From assembly GCF_003591035.1 (NCBI RefSeq), contig NZ_QYUO01000002.1, positions 1,426,001 to 1,490,000 on the forward strand: DNA of 64,000 nt. The letters run 5' to 3'. The translations under genes and the position numbers were made by a program. Within the stretch, counting starts at the first letter, position 1; each line of letters opens with the position of its first letter. This DNA comes from Noviherbaspirillum saxi (GTDB lineage Bacteria; Pseudomonadota; Gammaproteobacteria; Burkholderiales; Burkholderiaceae_D). Positions 7,399-15,812 of this stretch are shown here, in pieces. The notes beneath the pieces are model-generated. The model had not been told where the DNA came from. It saw nothing but the letters and a program-made list of their open reading frames with translations, and did not search any database.

Positions 7399-8340
7399 AT
7401 GATCATTGCAACACATTCAGGTAAATTTCACGCAGACGATGTCTGGGCGGCCACTGTGCTCAATATTCTCTTCCCCGGCAGCGAACTGATACGCACCCGC
7501 GATCCCGAAAAAATCCGGGCGGCCGATTTTGCAGTCGATGTGGGCGGCATTTGGGATCCGCAAGCCGGACGTTTCGACCATCATCAAAAAGGTTTCGCCG
7601 GCGCACGCGAATCGGGTGTCGTCTATGCCAGCGCAGGCCTGGTCTGGAAAACCCATGGCGCGCCTTGCGTGGTTGCGCTGGCGCGTTCCTCACTGCAAAC
7701 CGAATTGTCGGATGAACAGGCGCAACAGATTGCCCATGCCATCGATGGCGATCTGGTCCAGTATCTGGACATGTCCGATACCGGGGCGGCAAAGAATGCG
7801 CCTGGCGGCTACGGCTTGTCAGCGGTGATTTCCGGCTTCAACCCTACCTGGATCGATGAACAGCAGGCGGCCGACGCAGCAGCCGCGGATGGATTGCGAC
7901 TCTCTCAGTTCCGCCGCGCGATGGAGTTCATCGCCGACATTCTCGTGAATGCGGTGAAATACCGGGTCGGCGGGATGCTCGCGGTGGAACAGGTCCGCCG
8001 CTCCGAGCCGCTCGAAGACGGCGCCCTGCTATTTCTCGCCAACAGCGCCCTGCCCTGGGCCGCCATTGTTCGCAATGAAATGCCCAAGGTCCTGTTCGTG
8101 ATCAGCCACAACTTGAGTGAACAGCGCTATATGCTGCATACCGTTCCGGCGACCGTCGATACGTTTGAAGCGCGCAAGGATTTACCGGCGCGCTGGGCCG
8201 GCCTGCAAGGCGCGGAACTGGCCGAAGTCACAGGCGTTGCCGATGCCGGCTTTTGCCATAACAACCTGTTTATTGCATCCGCCGGCTCGTTCGAAGGCGC
8301 GCTGACCATGGCGCGGCTCGCGTTGGCCGAGAAAATTTAA
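7399..8340 (+). CDS. MYG1/UPF0160-family DHH phosphoesterase-like protein
   Basis: The 313-residue protein matches the MYG1 family. It starts IIATHSGKFHADDVWAATVL, followed by DFAVDVGG, then GRFDHHQKGF, and later GDLVQYLDM, AVISGFNPTW and the C-terminal substrate-binding part. The DHH-like motifs coordinate metal ions in this superfamily, and eukaryotic MYG1 is a 3'-5' RNA exonuclease. The bacterial role is not established, so I assign a metal-dependent phosphoesterase or nuclease only. The length is normal for the family. It begins a rightward series with sbcDC, with 96 nt to sbcD. No strong ribosome site is seen upstream of the ATG, but the conserved N-terminus fixes the start. Confidence 0.88.
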   Translation: MIIATHSGKFHADDVWAATVLNILFPGSELIRTRDPEKIRAADFAVDVGGIWDPQAGRFDHHQKGFAGARESGVVYASAGLVWKTHGAPCVVALARSSLQTELSDEQAQQIAHAIDGDLVQYLDMSDTGAAKNAPGGYGLSAVISGFNPTWIDEQQAADAAAADGLRLSQFRRAMEFIADILVNAVKYRVGGMLAVEQVRRSEPLEDGALLFLANSALPWAAIVRNEMPKVLFVISHNLSEQRYMLHTVPATVDTFEARKDLPARWAGLQGAELAEVTGVADAGFCHNNLFIASAGSFEGALTMARLALAEKI

Positions 8341-8436
8341 TCGATCATTTCACCTCTGCCGCCATGCGCGGCGGAAATGCTATATTCGCGCCCACGCCGG
8401 CGGTATCCTGTCCGGCATCGTTGCGAAAGGATTCTG

Positions 8437-9675
8437 ATGCGCCTGCTGCATACTTCGGATTGGCATCTCGGCCAGGCCTTGCATAATTACGACCGTGCAC
8501 ATGAACACGAGCGGTTTCTGGAGTGGCTGCTCGATACCATCGAAGAGCAGGCGGTCGATGCCTTGCTCGTTGCAGGAGATATTTTCGATAACGCCAATCC
8601 GTCGGCCGCATCTCAGCGTCAGTTCTATCGCTTTCTGCAACAGGCGAAACAGCGCGCACCTCAGCTCAACATCGTCATCATTGCCGGCAACCACGATTCG
8701 CCGGGCCGGCTGGAAGCGCCCCGACCTTTGCTTGAAGGAATGAAGATCACGATAGTCGGCCATGTGTCGCGCCTGCCCGACGGTACGATCGACCACACGC
8801 AACTGCTGGTGCCGCTGGTGCGGCCGGACGGCTCGGTCGGTGCATGGTGTCTCGCCGTGCCTTTCCTGCGGCCGGGCGACGTGCCGCGGGTGGAATCCGA
8901 CGGCGATCCTTATATGGATGGCGTGGCGCTGCTCTATCGGCAGGTGCTCGATGGCGCGCTGGGGCGGCGCGAAGACGGGCAAGCCATCATTGCGCTCGGC
9001 CATTGCCATATGACCGGCGGCGAAGTCTCCGCCGACTCGGAACGCCGCATTGTCGTCGGCGGTGCAGAAGCGCTCTCTGCCAGAATGTTCGATGCGCCGG
9101 TCGCCTATGCCGCGCTCGGCCATCTGCACAAGGCCCAGCGTGTCGCCGGCTGCGAGCATGTGCGTTATTGCGGCAGCCCGATCCCGATGTCCTTCGCGGA
9201 AGTCGATTACGCGCATCAGGTACTGTGCATCGATCTGAACGGCGATTCGGTTGCCGCGATACGCGAAATCCGGGTACCGAGGTCGGTCGAACTGCTGCGC
9301 ATACCGCGCCACCCCGGTACGATCGATGAGGCGCTTGCGGCATTGCATGCCCTCGACATTCCGCCGTTACCGGAAATTCACCGTCACGCCTATCTGGAAG
9401 TGCGGGTTCGACTGGATGGGCCGGAACCCGGCTTGCGCGCGAAGGTGGAAGCGGCACTGGAAGGAAAGCCGGTGCGTCTGGCAAAGATCGATACCAGCAC
9501 CGCGCGTCGCGTTGCCGAGCACGCCGAACCGATACCGGTCGACGACCTCGACACGCTTCAGCCGGATGAAATCTTCAAGCGCCTTTATCAGGCGCGTTAC
9601 GGCAGCGAGGTAAGCCCTGATCAGCTCGCCGCCTTTACCGAACTTCTGCTTGCGGCTGACCGCCAGCCATCCTGA
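8437..9675 (+). CDS. sbcD: Exonuclease subunit SbcD
   Basis: This 412-residue protein is the Mre11-type nuclease of the SbcCD complex, which cleaves DNA hairpins and processes double-strand ends together with SbcC. The metallophosphoesterase motifs are in order: TSDWHLG, AGDIFDNANPS, IAGNHDSPGRLE, ALGHCHMTGG and LGHLHKAQ. The ATG at 8437 follows GAAAGG with 6-nt spacing and gives the family-typical start MRLLHTSDWHLGQ; a longer in-frame start at 8377 adds a non-conserved extension. The stop is 6 nt from the sbcC ATG, so the two are translationally close, as is usual for this operon. Confidence 0.97.
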   Translation: MRLLHTSDWHLGQALHNYDRAHEHERFLEWLLDTIEEQAVDALLVAGDIFDNANPSAASQRQFYRFLQQAKQRAPQLNIVIIAGNHDSPGRLEAPRPLLEGMKITIVGHVSRLPDGTIDHTQLLVPLVRPDGSVGAWCLAVPFLRPGDVPRVESDGDPYMDGVALLYRQVLDGALGRREDGQAIIALGHCHMTGGEVSADSERRIVVGGAEALSARMFDAPVAYAALGHLHKAQRVAGCEHVRYCGSPIPMSFAEVDYAHQVLCIDLNGDSVAAIREIRVPRSVELLRIPRHPGTIDEALAALHALDIPPLPEIHRHAYLEVRVRLDGPEPGLRAKVEAALEGKPVRLAKIDTSTARRVAEHAEPIPVDDLDTLQPDEIFKRLYQARYGSEVSPDQLAAFTELLLAADRQPS

Positions 9676-9681
9676 CACGTC

Positions 9682-12600
9682 ATGAAAATACTCAAGGTTT
9701 GCGGCAAGAACCTGGCTTCGCTGGGAGGCGAATTCGCACTCGATTTTCAGGCCGAGCCGCTGCGCTCCACCGGCCTGTTCGCAATCTGCGGTCCGACTGG
9801 CGCCGGCAAGAGCACCCTGCTCGATGCGCTATGCCTGGCGCTCTACGATGCGACACCGCGTCTGGCGCGTGCGGGCAGCAAGGGCATAGGCTTGCCGGAT
9901 GTGCGCGAGGAAACGCTCACACCGCAGGACACGCGGACCTTGCTGCGCAGGGGTAGTGCCGACGCTTATGCGGAAGTCGAATTTCTCGGCAACGACAATC
10001 AGACTTATCGCGCGCGCTGGAGCGTGCGGCGCGCACGTTCGAAAGGCGACGGCGCATTGCAGAATGTCGGTATGTCCCTGTGGCGCATGCCGGAGCTGCA
10101 GCAGATTGGCGGGACCAATCGCGAGGTCAAGGCTGAAATCGAGCTGCGCATCGGACTGAGCTTCGAGCAATTCACGCGCGCCGTGCTGCTGGCCCAGAAC
10201 GAGTTCTCAGCCTTTCTGCGCGCCGACGACGGCGAACGCGGCGAGTTGCTCGAAACCCTGTCGGGCACCGCGATCTACAGCACGATGTCCAAGCGCGCCT
10301 ATGAGCGCGCCAAGGTAGAGCAGCAGGCATTGCAGCAGCTCGGTCTGCGCCTGGCCGACCATGCGCCGCTGGAACAAGCCGCACGGGAAAATCTGGAACA
10401 GGAAGCCGTGCAGGCAAGTGCAGCGCTCGGCTTGCTGGAGCAGCGCAAGGCGGCGCTCGATCATGAACTGCGCTGGCATCAGGCATGGGAAACGCTGCGC
10501 GTTGGCGAACAGCAGGCGCGCGATGAAGTCGAAAGACTGGTCGGCGAACAGCTCGCCCTCGCACCGCGACGCCGTCATCTGTCCAGAGTGGAAAGCATAC
10601 AAACAGCACGTCCGCTACTGCATGACCTCGAACGCGCTCAAGCGGCAATTGCCGCTGCCGGAACTGACATACAGGCCACCGAGCAGCAGCTGGAACACGC
10701 ATTGCAGCAGCAAACGGAGGCTGCCCGGGCGCTGCACGATGCCGAACATGCGCTACGCGCAGCCGATGCGGCCCGTGCGGCTGCCAACCCAGACCTTGAC
10801 AAGGCAAGATCACTCGACGCGCAGATCGAAGCGCTACAGCCTGAGCATGAACGCACTGTCGAAGCAGTCAGCAAGGCCCAGCGGGCCAAAGACGAAGCCG
10901 ATGCAAGGTTGGCGGACAATCGCCGCCGCAGGCAACTCGCCGACGTTGAAAGACAGAAGGCCGAGGCCTGGCTGACGCAACACGCAAGCATGCAGGCACT
11001 GGCCGTGAACTGGTCGCGCTGGGACACGCTACTGGCACAAGCGGCAGACACCAGCCAGGAGCACGATGAACTTCGCGGAAAGTTTTCACAGTTGCATGCC
11101 GAACTGGACAGAAAAAAGTCATCGAGCGATGAAGCGCGTGCGCGGCTCGCATCGGCTGTCGATGCGGTGGTGCTTGCAACCCGCCATCGGGACGACACGT
11201 CACGGAATCTGGTGCGTGTCGACATTATCGGAGTGCGTGATGAACGCCGTGCGATGGAAGCGCGGCGTGATTTGCTTGAGCAGGCCGAGCGTTTGTGGCA
11301 AGCCGTATTTATAAATCAGGCGGCCTATGACGGACATGTTGCTAAAGTACAGACGCTGGCCAGCACCGTGCAAGAAGTCGAGGCCGAAAGTGCGGCGCTT
11401 AGCCAGCGTATTCCACCCGCCAAGGCGAGCCTCGAACAGGCTGAGCGATTGTTGCGCATCGCCCAGGCCGAATGCAATGAAAATGTGGAAGCACTGCGCG
11501 CATCTCTTCAAGATGGACAGCCCTGCCCTGTTTGTGGCTCCGCCGATCATCCCTATGCCGGGAGCGATCATCGGCTGCAGGCGGTATTGGCAGGCATCGA
11601 AGGAGAAGTCGCACGCAACCGGACTAATGTCGAACAGCTGCTGGAGCAGCATGCAAAAGCAGACGCCATCGTCGCGGAATCGCGGCGGCAATACGCGGCC
11701 TTGCTGCAACAGAAGGAGAGCGTCGCAACATCCTTGTCGCAAGGGCTCGCGCACTGGTCAGTACATCCGGTTGCCGCTGAGGCCGCCGGCATAGCGCCTG
11801 CCGCATGCGCCGAATGGATAAGGGGATTACGTCAGGCCTGCAAGCTCAAGCTGGACGCCATTTCCCAAACAGAGCTTGCGGCAGACCAGGCAGCGCAGGC
11901 GCGCGACCACGCGCAACAAGTGCTCGATGAAGCGTTACGGATGCAGGCCGCATTGAACGACGCAGCCGTTCGCGCAAATGCCGAAGCGGATTCCGCTGTC
12001 GCAGAATCGTCAAGACTGGCAGACAAGCGCGCCGATCTGGCTCAGCGGCTCGATGCCAATCTGCTTCAGCTTGACGATGCCTTTAACGACGGTGAATGGC
12101 GCAAAGACTGGCACTCCTCGCCTGCCGCTTTTCGGGTTGCATGCGCCGAACAGGTTCAGCGCTGGCTTTCCAGCCGCACCACTAGTGAAGATCAGGCCGC
12201 ACGCATGGCAGAACTCGACCATGCCGGCATTGCGCTTGCGGACAGCCTCGCCAGATGCGCAGACGATCTGCAACAGATCAATGCACAACTTGCCGCTATC
12301 ACGACGCTTTTGGGGGAAAAACGTGCTGCACGCGAAAACCTGTTTGATGGCCGCGCTGCAAAGGAGGTCGAAGCGACATTGTCCTTCGCACTGGAACAGG
12401 CCAGGACGCAATGCGAGCAGCATTCGCAAAATGTGCAGCAATGTGGGCTCAAGGCTGCACGCGTGGGCGAATCGCGTGATCAGGCACGGCAACGTCTTGC
12501 CGCGCTGGAGCGGGAAACGAAATCAAGCCAGGACCGTCTCGATGCGTGGATCGACGCCTACAACCAGCGTGCAGATCAACAGGCCGGACCACTGGATAGC

Positions 12601-13425
12601 GTGCAACTGGAAAGTCTGCTCATGCACGACGATGAATGGATTGCCTCGGAACGACGGCATCTGCACGAAGCCGATGCCGGACTGCATTCCGCCAAGGCCG
12701 TCCTCCAGGAACGACAGGAACGCCGTGCCGCACACGAACAGGCGCGCCCATCCACGGAATCGATCGAAGGTCTGCAGGATGCGATGGCCACATTGCGCAC
12801 CGAACTCGATGGCTCAGCCGCACGCATGGCAGAACTGAAGCTCGCGATTGCCGATGATGATGCACGCCGGCTCCGATCGGCGGCAATGCGCGATGAGCTC
12901 GAGCGCCAGCAGGCAAGCACGCGATTATGGAGCCAGCTGGGCGAACTGATTGGTTCGGCCGATGGAAAAAAATTCCGCAACTATGCACAGCAATTCACGC
13001 TCGATGTCTTGCTCGGCTATGCCAATCGACATCTCGCCGAACTGGCGCGCCGCTATCGGCTAGAGCGTATCGCCAATACGTTGGCGCTGATGGTGGTGGA
13101 TCAGGACATGGGCGAGGAAGTGCGTTCAGTGCATTCGCTATCGGGTGGAGAATCTTTTCTGGTATCGCTTGCACTCGCGCTGGGTCTGGCGTCTTTATCG
13201 TCGAATCGCGTACGGGTCGAGTCCCTGTTCATCGACGAAGGATTCGGCAGCCTCGATGCAGATACGCTGTCGGTTGCAATGCAGGCGCTTGATGGTTTGC
13301 AGTCCATGGGGCGCAAGGTGGGCGTCATTTCACATGTGCAGGAAATGACGGAAAGAATAGCGACCAAGATCATAGTGCGCCGCGTTGCCGGCGGCAAAAG
13401 CATCGTCTGTATTGAAGGGGCTTAG
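9682..13425 (+). CDS. sbcC: Exonuclease subunit SbcC (Rad50-like SMC ATPase)
   Basis: The 1247-residue protein has the Rad50 layout. Walker A GPTGAGKST is at residues 37-45. Two very long coiled-coil arms rich in Ala, Glu, Gln and Arg flank a zinc hook CPVC at 615-618. A C-terminal ATPase half follows, with signature LSGGESFLVSLALALG near 1153 and Walker B SLFIDEGFGSLD near 1180. It dimerises through the hook and powers SbcD nuclease action on hairpins and palindromes. It follows sbcD by 6 nt. A homology cue worth noting is that this nuclease destabilises long DNA palindromes, and one sits at 36874-36927 of the same window. Confidence 0.97.
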   Translation: MKILKVCGKNLASLGGEFALDFQAEPLRSTGLFAICGPTGAGKSTLLDALCLALYDATPRLARAGSKGIGLPDVREETLTPQDTRTLLRRGSADAYAEVEFLGNDNQTYRARWSVRRARSKGDGALQNVGMSLWRMPELQQIGGTNREVKAEIELRIGLSFEQFTRAVLLAQNEFSAFLRADDGERGELLETLSGTAIYSTMSKRAYERAKVEQQALQQLGLRLADHAPLEQAARENLEQEAVQASAALGLLEQRKAALDHELRWHQAWETLRVGEQQARDEVERLVGEQLALAPRRRHLSRVESIQTARPLLHDLERAQAAIAAAGTDIQATEQQLEHALQQQTEAARALHDAEHALRAADAARAAANPDLDKARSLDAQIEALQPEHERTVEAVSKAQRAKDEADARLADNRRRRQLADVERQKAEAWLTQHASMQALAVNWSRWDTLLAQAADTSQEHDELRGKFSQLHAELDRKKSSSDEARARLASAVDAVVLATRHRDDTSRNLVRVDIIGVRDERRAMEARRDLLEQAERLWQAVFINQAAYDGHVAKVQTLASTVQEVEAESAALSQRIPPAKASLEQAERLLRIAQAECNENVEALRASLQDGQPCPVCGSADHPYAGSDHRLQAVLAGIEGEVARNRTNVEQLLEQHAKADAIVAESRRQYAALLQQKESVATSLSQGLAHWSVHPVAAEAAGIAPAACAEWIRGLRQACKLKLDAISQTELAADQAAQARDHAQQVLDEALRMQAALNDAAVRANAEADSAVAESSRLADKRADLAQRLDANLLQLDDAFNDGEWRKDWHSSPAAFRVACAEQVQRWLSSRTTSEDQAARMAELDHAGIALADSLARCADDLQQINAQLAAITTLLGEKRAARENLFDGRAAKEVEATLSFALEQARTQCEQHSQNVQQCGLKAARVGESRDQARQRLAALERETKSSQDRLDAWIDAYNQRADQQAGPLDSVQLESLLMHDDEWIASERRHLHEADAGLHSAKAVLQERQERRAAHEQARPSTESIEGLQDAMATLRTELDGSAARMAELKLAIADDDARRLRSAAMRDELERQQASTRLWSQLGELIGSADGKKFRNYAQQFTLDVLLGYANRHLAELARRYRLERIANTLALMVVDQDMGEEVRSVHSLSGGESFLVSLALALGLASLSSNRVRVESLFIDEGFGSLDADTLSVAMQALDGLQSMGRKVGVISHVQEMTERIATKIIVRRVAGGKSIVCIEGA

Positions 13426-13559
13426 CGCATCATCAAACACGATCGCGTTACGTTGCAAACGTTACATTTCTTAACACGACGACAATGAATCTTTCGGAGG
13501 AGAGCTGTCTGATTCAATGACACGACGATGTCATCTTTATCTACTCTGAAAGCATACGC

Positions 13560-13883
13560 ATGAATAAATTGATCGCTACTCTCTTGACAGGCTTGTTTGC
13601 AACTTCCGTGTTCGCTCAGGCGACCAACACAACAACTACGACGGCTCCCACCACCGGCATGAGCTCGGGTGCATCGACCACGCTCGAAACACCGGCATCG
13701 AAGGCTGATATCAAGGCGGACGCCAAAGCAGAGAAGGCAGACGCCAAGGCTGACGAGAAGGCGGCCAAGGCCGATGCAAAGGCACAGAAGAAGATCGCAA
13801 AGGCAGATGCCAAGGCGAAGAAAGACAAGGCCGAAGCGAGTGTAGATGCTGCCGAAAAGAAGGCGGACGCGCAATCCAAGTAA
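13560..13883 (+). CDS. Secreted or periplasmic Lys/Ala/Asp-repeat protein
   Basis: The 107-residue product starts with a clear signal peptide (MNKLIATLLTGLFATSVFAQA, cleavage after AFA or AQA). A Thr-rich linker follows, then an unbroken run of KADAKA-like repeats from about residue 48 to the end, with almost only Lys, Ala, Asp and Glu. The repeat should form a highly charged helix in the periplasm. Similar low-complexity exported proteins occur in Burkholderiales without known function, and I assign none. GAAAG sits 7 nt before the ATG. The gene is a single unit, closed by a strong terminator at 13911-13940. The repeat makes homology assignments unreliable because composition alone gives matches to histone-like and cell-envelope proteins. 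Confidence 0.75.
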   Translation: MNKLIATLLTGLFATSVFAQATNTTTTTAPTTGMSSGASTTLETPASKADIKADAKAEKADAKADEKAAKADAKAQKKIAKADAKAKKDKAEASVDAAEKKADAQSK

Positions 13884-13910
13884 ATGCGTTGTTGACACAA
13901 TTGCAGGAAT

Positions 13911-13940
13911 AAAAAAGGCAGGCATGGTCCTGCCTTTTTT
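13911..13940 (+). terminator. Intrinsic terminator after the Lys/Ala repeat gene
   Basis: AAAAAAGGCAGG (13911-13922), a 6-nt loop and CCTGCCTTTTTT (13929-13940) form a perfect stem flanked by A and T runs, 27 nt after the stop codon. It could work in both directions. Confidence 0.93.
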
Positions 13941-14118
13941 ATTGCATGCACGCACATGCCCACAAAATTTTCTTTGCAAACATTCAGTCAATACGAGCAG
14001 CGCTCGGTTCTTCAGTTCGCATAGAAGATGATGAACACCGACCCGACAGTCATCGGATATACAGCGATTTCACTCCGCATGCACAGTGAATTTCTCTGCT
14101 TACATATTGCACCGCGAC

Positions 14119-14146
14119 TTGTTCCCTCTGCCGTTGGACCTATACT
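14119..14146 (+). promoter_or_regulatory. Possible sigma70 promoter for the 83-aa gene
   Basis: TATACT at 14141-14146 is a good -10 element; TTGTTC at 14119-14124 is a weak -35 with a 16-nt gap. The predicted start near 14152 supports the GTG at 14174 over a TTG at 14150 as the translation start. Confidence 0.4.
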
Positions 14147-14173
14147 CGATTGACTGAACTCGCGGAGGTAGAC

Positions 14174-14425
14174 GTGGACAAGTACCGGATTCTTGAGCGC
14201 ATGATGCATAACGAGAATGAGGCAGTGGACACCGATCTCTATTGCATTTCTGCATTACTCGCCGAGCGCCTGGCAGAAATTTCCCCAAAATTAAGTTCTA
14301 GCGAGATGGAGCGCTTCATTGAAATAGGCGCTGCGATATGTCGTTACGGACATCGGGAATTCGGCGCGAGCGTTCCGGTCGAAGACTTATTTCCCCAGAG
14401 TGAAATCTGGAGCAATCTGCGCTGA
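14174..14425 (+). CDS. Small soluble protein of unknown function, 83 aa
   Basis: The GTG at 14174 follows GGAGG (14164-14168) at good spacing and lies downstream of a plausible promoter. The product (MDKYRILERMMHNENEAVDTDL...) is acidic and probably all helical, with no signal peptide, membrane segment or recognisable motif. It has two Cys residues, too far apart for a simple metal site. I do not recognise the family. It is followed 155 nt later by another small gene with its own promoter, so the two are probably separate units. The real-gene call rests on the ribosome site, the upstream -10 element and non-biased protein composition. Confidence 0.6.
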   Translation: MDKYRILERMMHNENEAVDTDLYCISALLAERLAEISPKLSSSEMERFIEIGAAICRYGHREFGASVPVEDLFPQSEIWSNLR

Positions 14426-14513
14426 TTTTCCTTGTGGTGCGGATTGAATTTGATGTCTATGTCGCGCACGGCCAACGACTCTTCCAAAGTCGTTGAAAAA
14501 ACGTCAATCGCGT

Positions 14514-14542
14514 TTTACACCGGACCTGCGCAGGCATATACT
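14514..14542 (+). promoter_or_regulatory. Sigma70 promoter for the 85-aa gene
   Basis: TTTACA at 14514-14519 (5 of 6 matches to TTGACA), a 17-nt spacer and TATACT at 14537-14542 (5 of 6 matches to TATAAT) precede the ATG at 14581. The predicted start is about 14549, giving a short leader. Confidence 0.65.
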
Positions 14543-14580
14543 CAGTTTTGTGCACTGCACTGCACTGTAGCGAGGTCAAC

Positions 14581-14838
14581 ATGCAAAAGTCGTTTTCCCG
14601 TTCGTCGCCAACCAAGGTTCTCCCTGTCGGCGATATTCCGCCAAGCGCTCCAGCCTTGTTCGAGTCTGATCGCTCGGATCGCCCCGAAAAACTGACGCGT
14701 GAAGATGTATCGCGATGCATCAATATCTGGGCCAAGATGTACCGCCTAAGTGATGATGACACCAGTACCGCAGATCTATGCATGCCGCCGCGTACATGTA
14801 TCGGTAGAAGTCCCGATCGCCTTAAACGCTTTGATTAA
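14581..14838 (+). CDS. Small protein of unknown function, 85 aa
   Basis: The ATG at 14581 has GAGG about 8 nt upstream and lies just after a good sigma70 promoter; an earlier in-frame ATG at 14548 would sit at the transcription start and is disfavoured. The product starts MQKSFSRSSPTKVLPVGDIP, has a disordered Ser/Pro-rich N-terminus, a short helical segment (REDVSRCINIWAKMYRLS) and a basic C-terminus. There is no signal peptide or membrane segment, and I do not recognise the family. The 268 nt that follow, up to the VanZ-like gene, contain no supported gene. Confidence 0.55.
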   Translation: MQKSFSRSSPTKVLPVGDIPPSAPALFESDRSDRPEKLTREDVSRCINIWAKMYRLSDDDTSTADLCMPPRTCIGRSPDRLKRFD

Positions 14839-15106
14839 TTGAAAGCGATATAACCGGCCATACCTGACCGGACTACCGGGAGGGGATACGCTGGACGGCG
14901 ACATGCTTCGCCCCCTGACGGTCCACTACCGATCCCGCTCCTTAACATGACGAAGAAATCAATGGATTTTTTCGATTGCAAGGCGCAGGAAGAGCCAATA
15001 ACGGTGCCTATTAGCGAAGAGTGCGACGCAGGCAGGCGGCTCGGCGCCCCCCGGAAAAAGACGCAGTTTCATGTCCCGTTAGGGGGCAGGATTGGCATAC
15101 CACCTG

Positions 15107-15505
15107 CTAAGGCGCCGCAACCCTGCGGCGAATCACCGGCAATATTGCCGATAGCAGCGCCGACATGACAATGCCGGCGCTTGCGTCCACAGACCAGTCT
15201 CCGATCGCTGCGCGCCGGTATGGCAAGAAGCTCTGCACATATTCATCAAGCGCGCCCATCATCGCAATCAGAATCACGGTTCGCGTTCCCTTGAACGCGC
15301 TCTCTCCTTGAAATCCGGTGAATAACAAAAAAGCAATCGCTGCATAAGTGACAAAGTGGAGTACCAACCCAGTTGCGTACTCCCCTACTTCCCCCCGCGC
15401 GCCCGGGATCGATCCAAAGACCAGAACGGCCATATAAAGAAAAATGGCCAGCCAAAACCGATGTTTCCGGAAGTGCTCATCAATAAACAGTGATGTTGGA
15501 TTCAT
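15107..15505 (-). CDS. VanZ-like family membrane protein
   Basis: The 132-residue protein has four predicted hydrophobic helices: FWLAIFLYMAVLVFGSIP, an internal TGLVLHFVTYAAIAFLLF, TVILIAMMGALDEYVQ and a C-terminal helix. The VanZ-like signature is DEYVQSFLPYRRAAIGDWSVD, with the acidic pair and the WSVDASAG turn typical of the family. VanZ was named for low-level teicoplanin resistance in enterococci, but most proteobacterial members have no known role. Length is normal for short members. The ribosome site before the ATG is weak. It is an isolated leftward gene, convergent with the small rightward genes. Confidence 0.85.
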   Translation of the reverse strand: MNPTSLFIDEHFRKHRFWLAIFLYMAVLVFGSIPGARGEVGEYATGLVLHFVTYAAIAFLLFTGFQGESAFKGTRTVILIAMMGALDEYVQSFLPYRRAAIGDWSVDASAGIVMSALLSAILPVIRRRVAAP

Positions 15506-15812
15506 TGTTCTATTGGATTAATCATAAATCGTAAAGCTTATTGCCCAACAACGAATGTGGCTTGGGCATTGCGCAAACTCCTTTGATAAAGAATACGTGC
15601 ATTCATTGCTCACGTATCTCGTCAAGTAGTCCGCTTTATCGTATCCTGAGCGCCCCCTCATGCCTGAAGGCATGATTACACCATTGCACGTCATATTATT
15701 TCCGGCGTGTCGATGGAGGGGCAGCAGATCATCATTACCGGTGGTCATGCTCTGGCCCTGCGGCAGTCGTGCCGAAGCAGGTGTGACACACGAAAGTTTC
15801 GAAGGAATATGC
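15506..15812. other. Divergent intergenic region, no gene supported
   Basis: These 307 nt separate the leftward VanZ-like gene from the rightward nucleoside-recognition gene. An open frame from 15660 runs into the latter but lacks a ribosome site and conserved sequence, so I treat it as leader. A small hairpin (ATGCCTGAAGGCAT near 15660) is the only structure I see. Confidence 0.4.

Noticed and set aside
14947..15168. A 73-codon open frame with ATG at 14947
   Set aside because: It lacks a ribosome site and its end runs into the VanZ-like gene on the other strand; composition is not coding-like.
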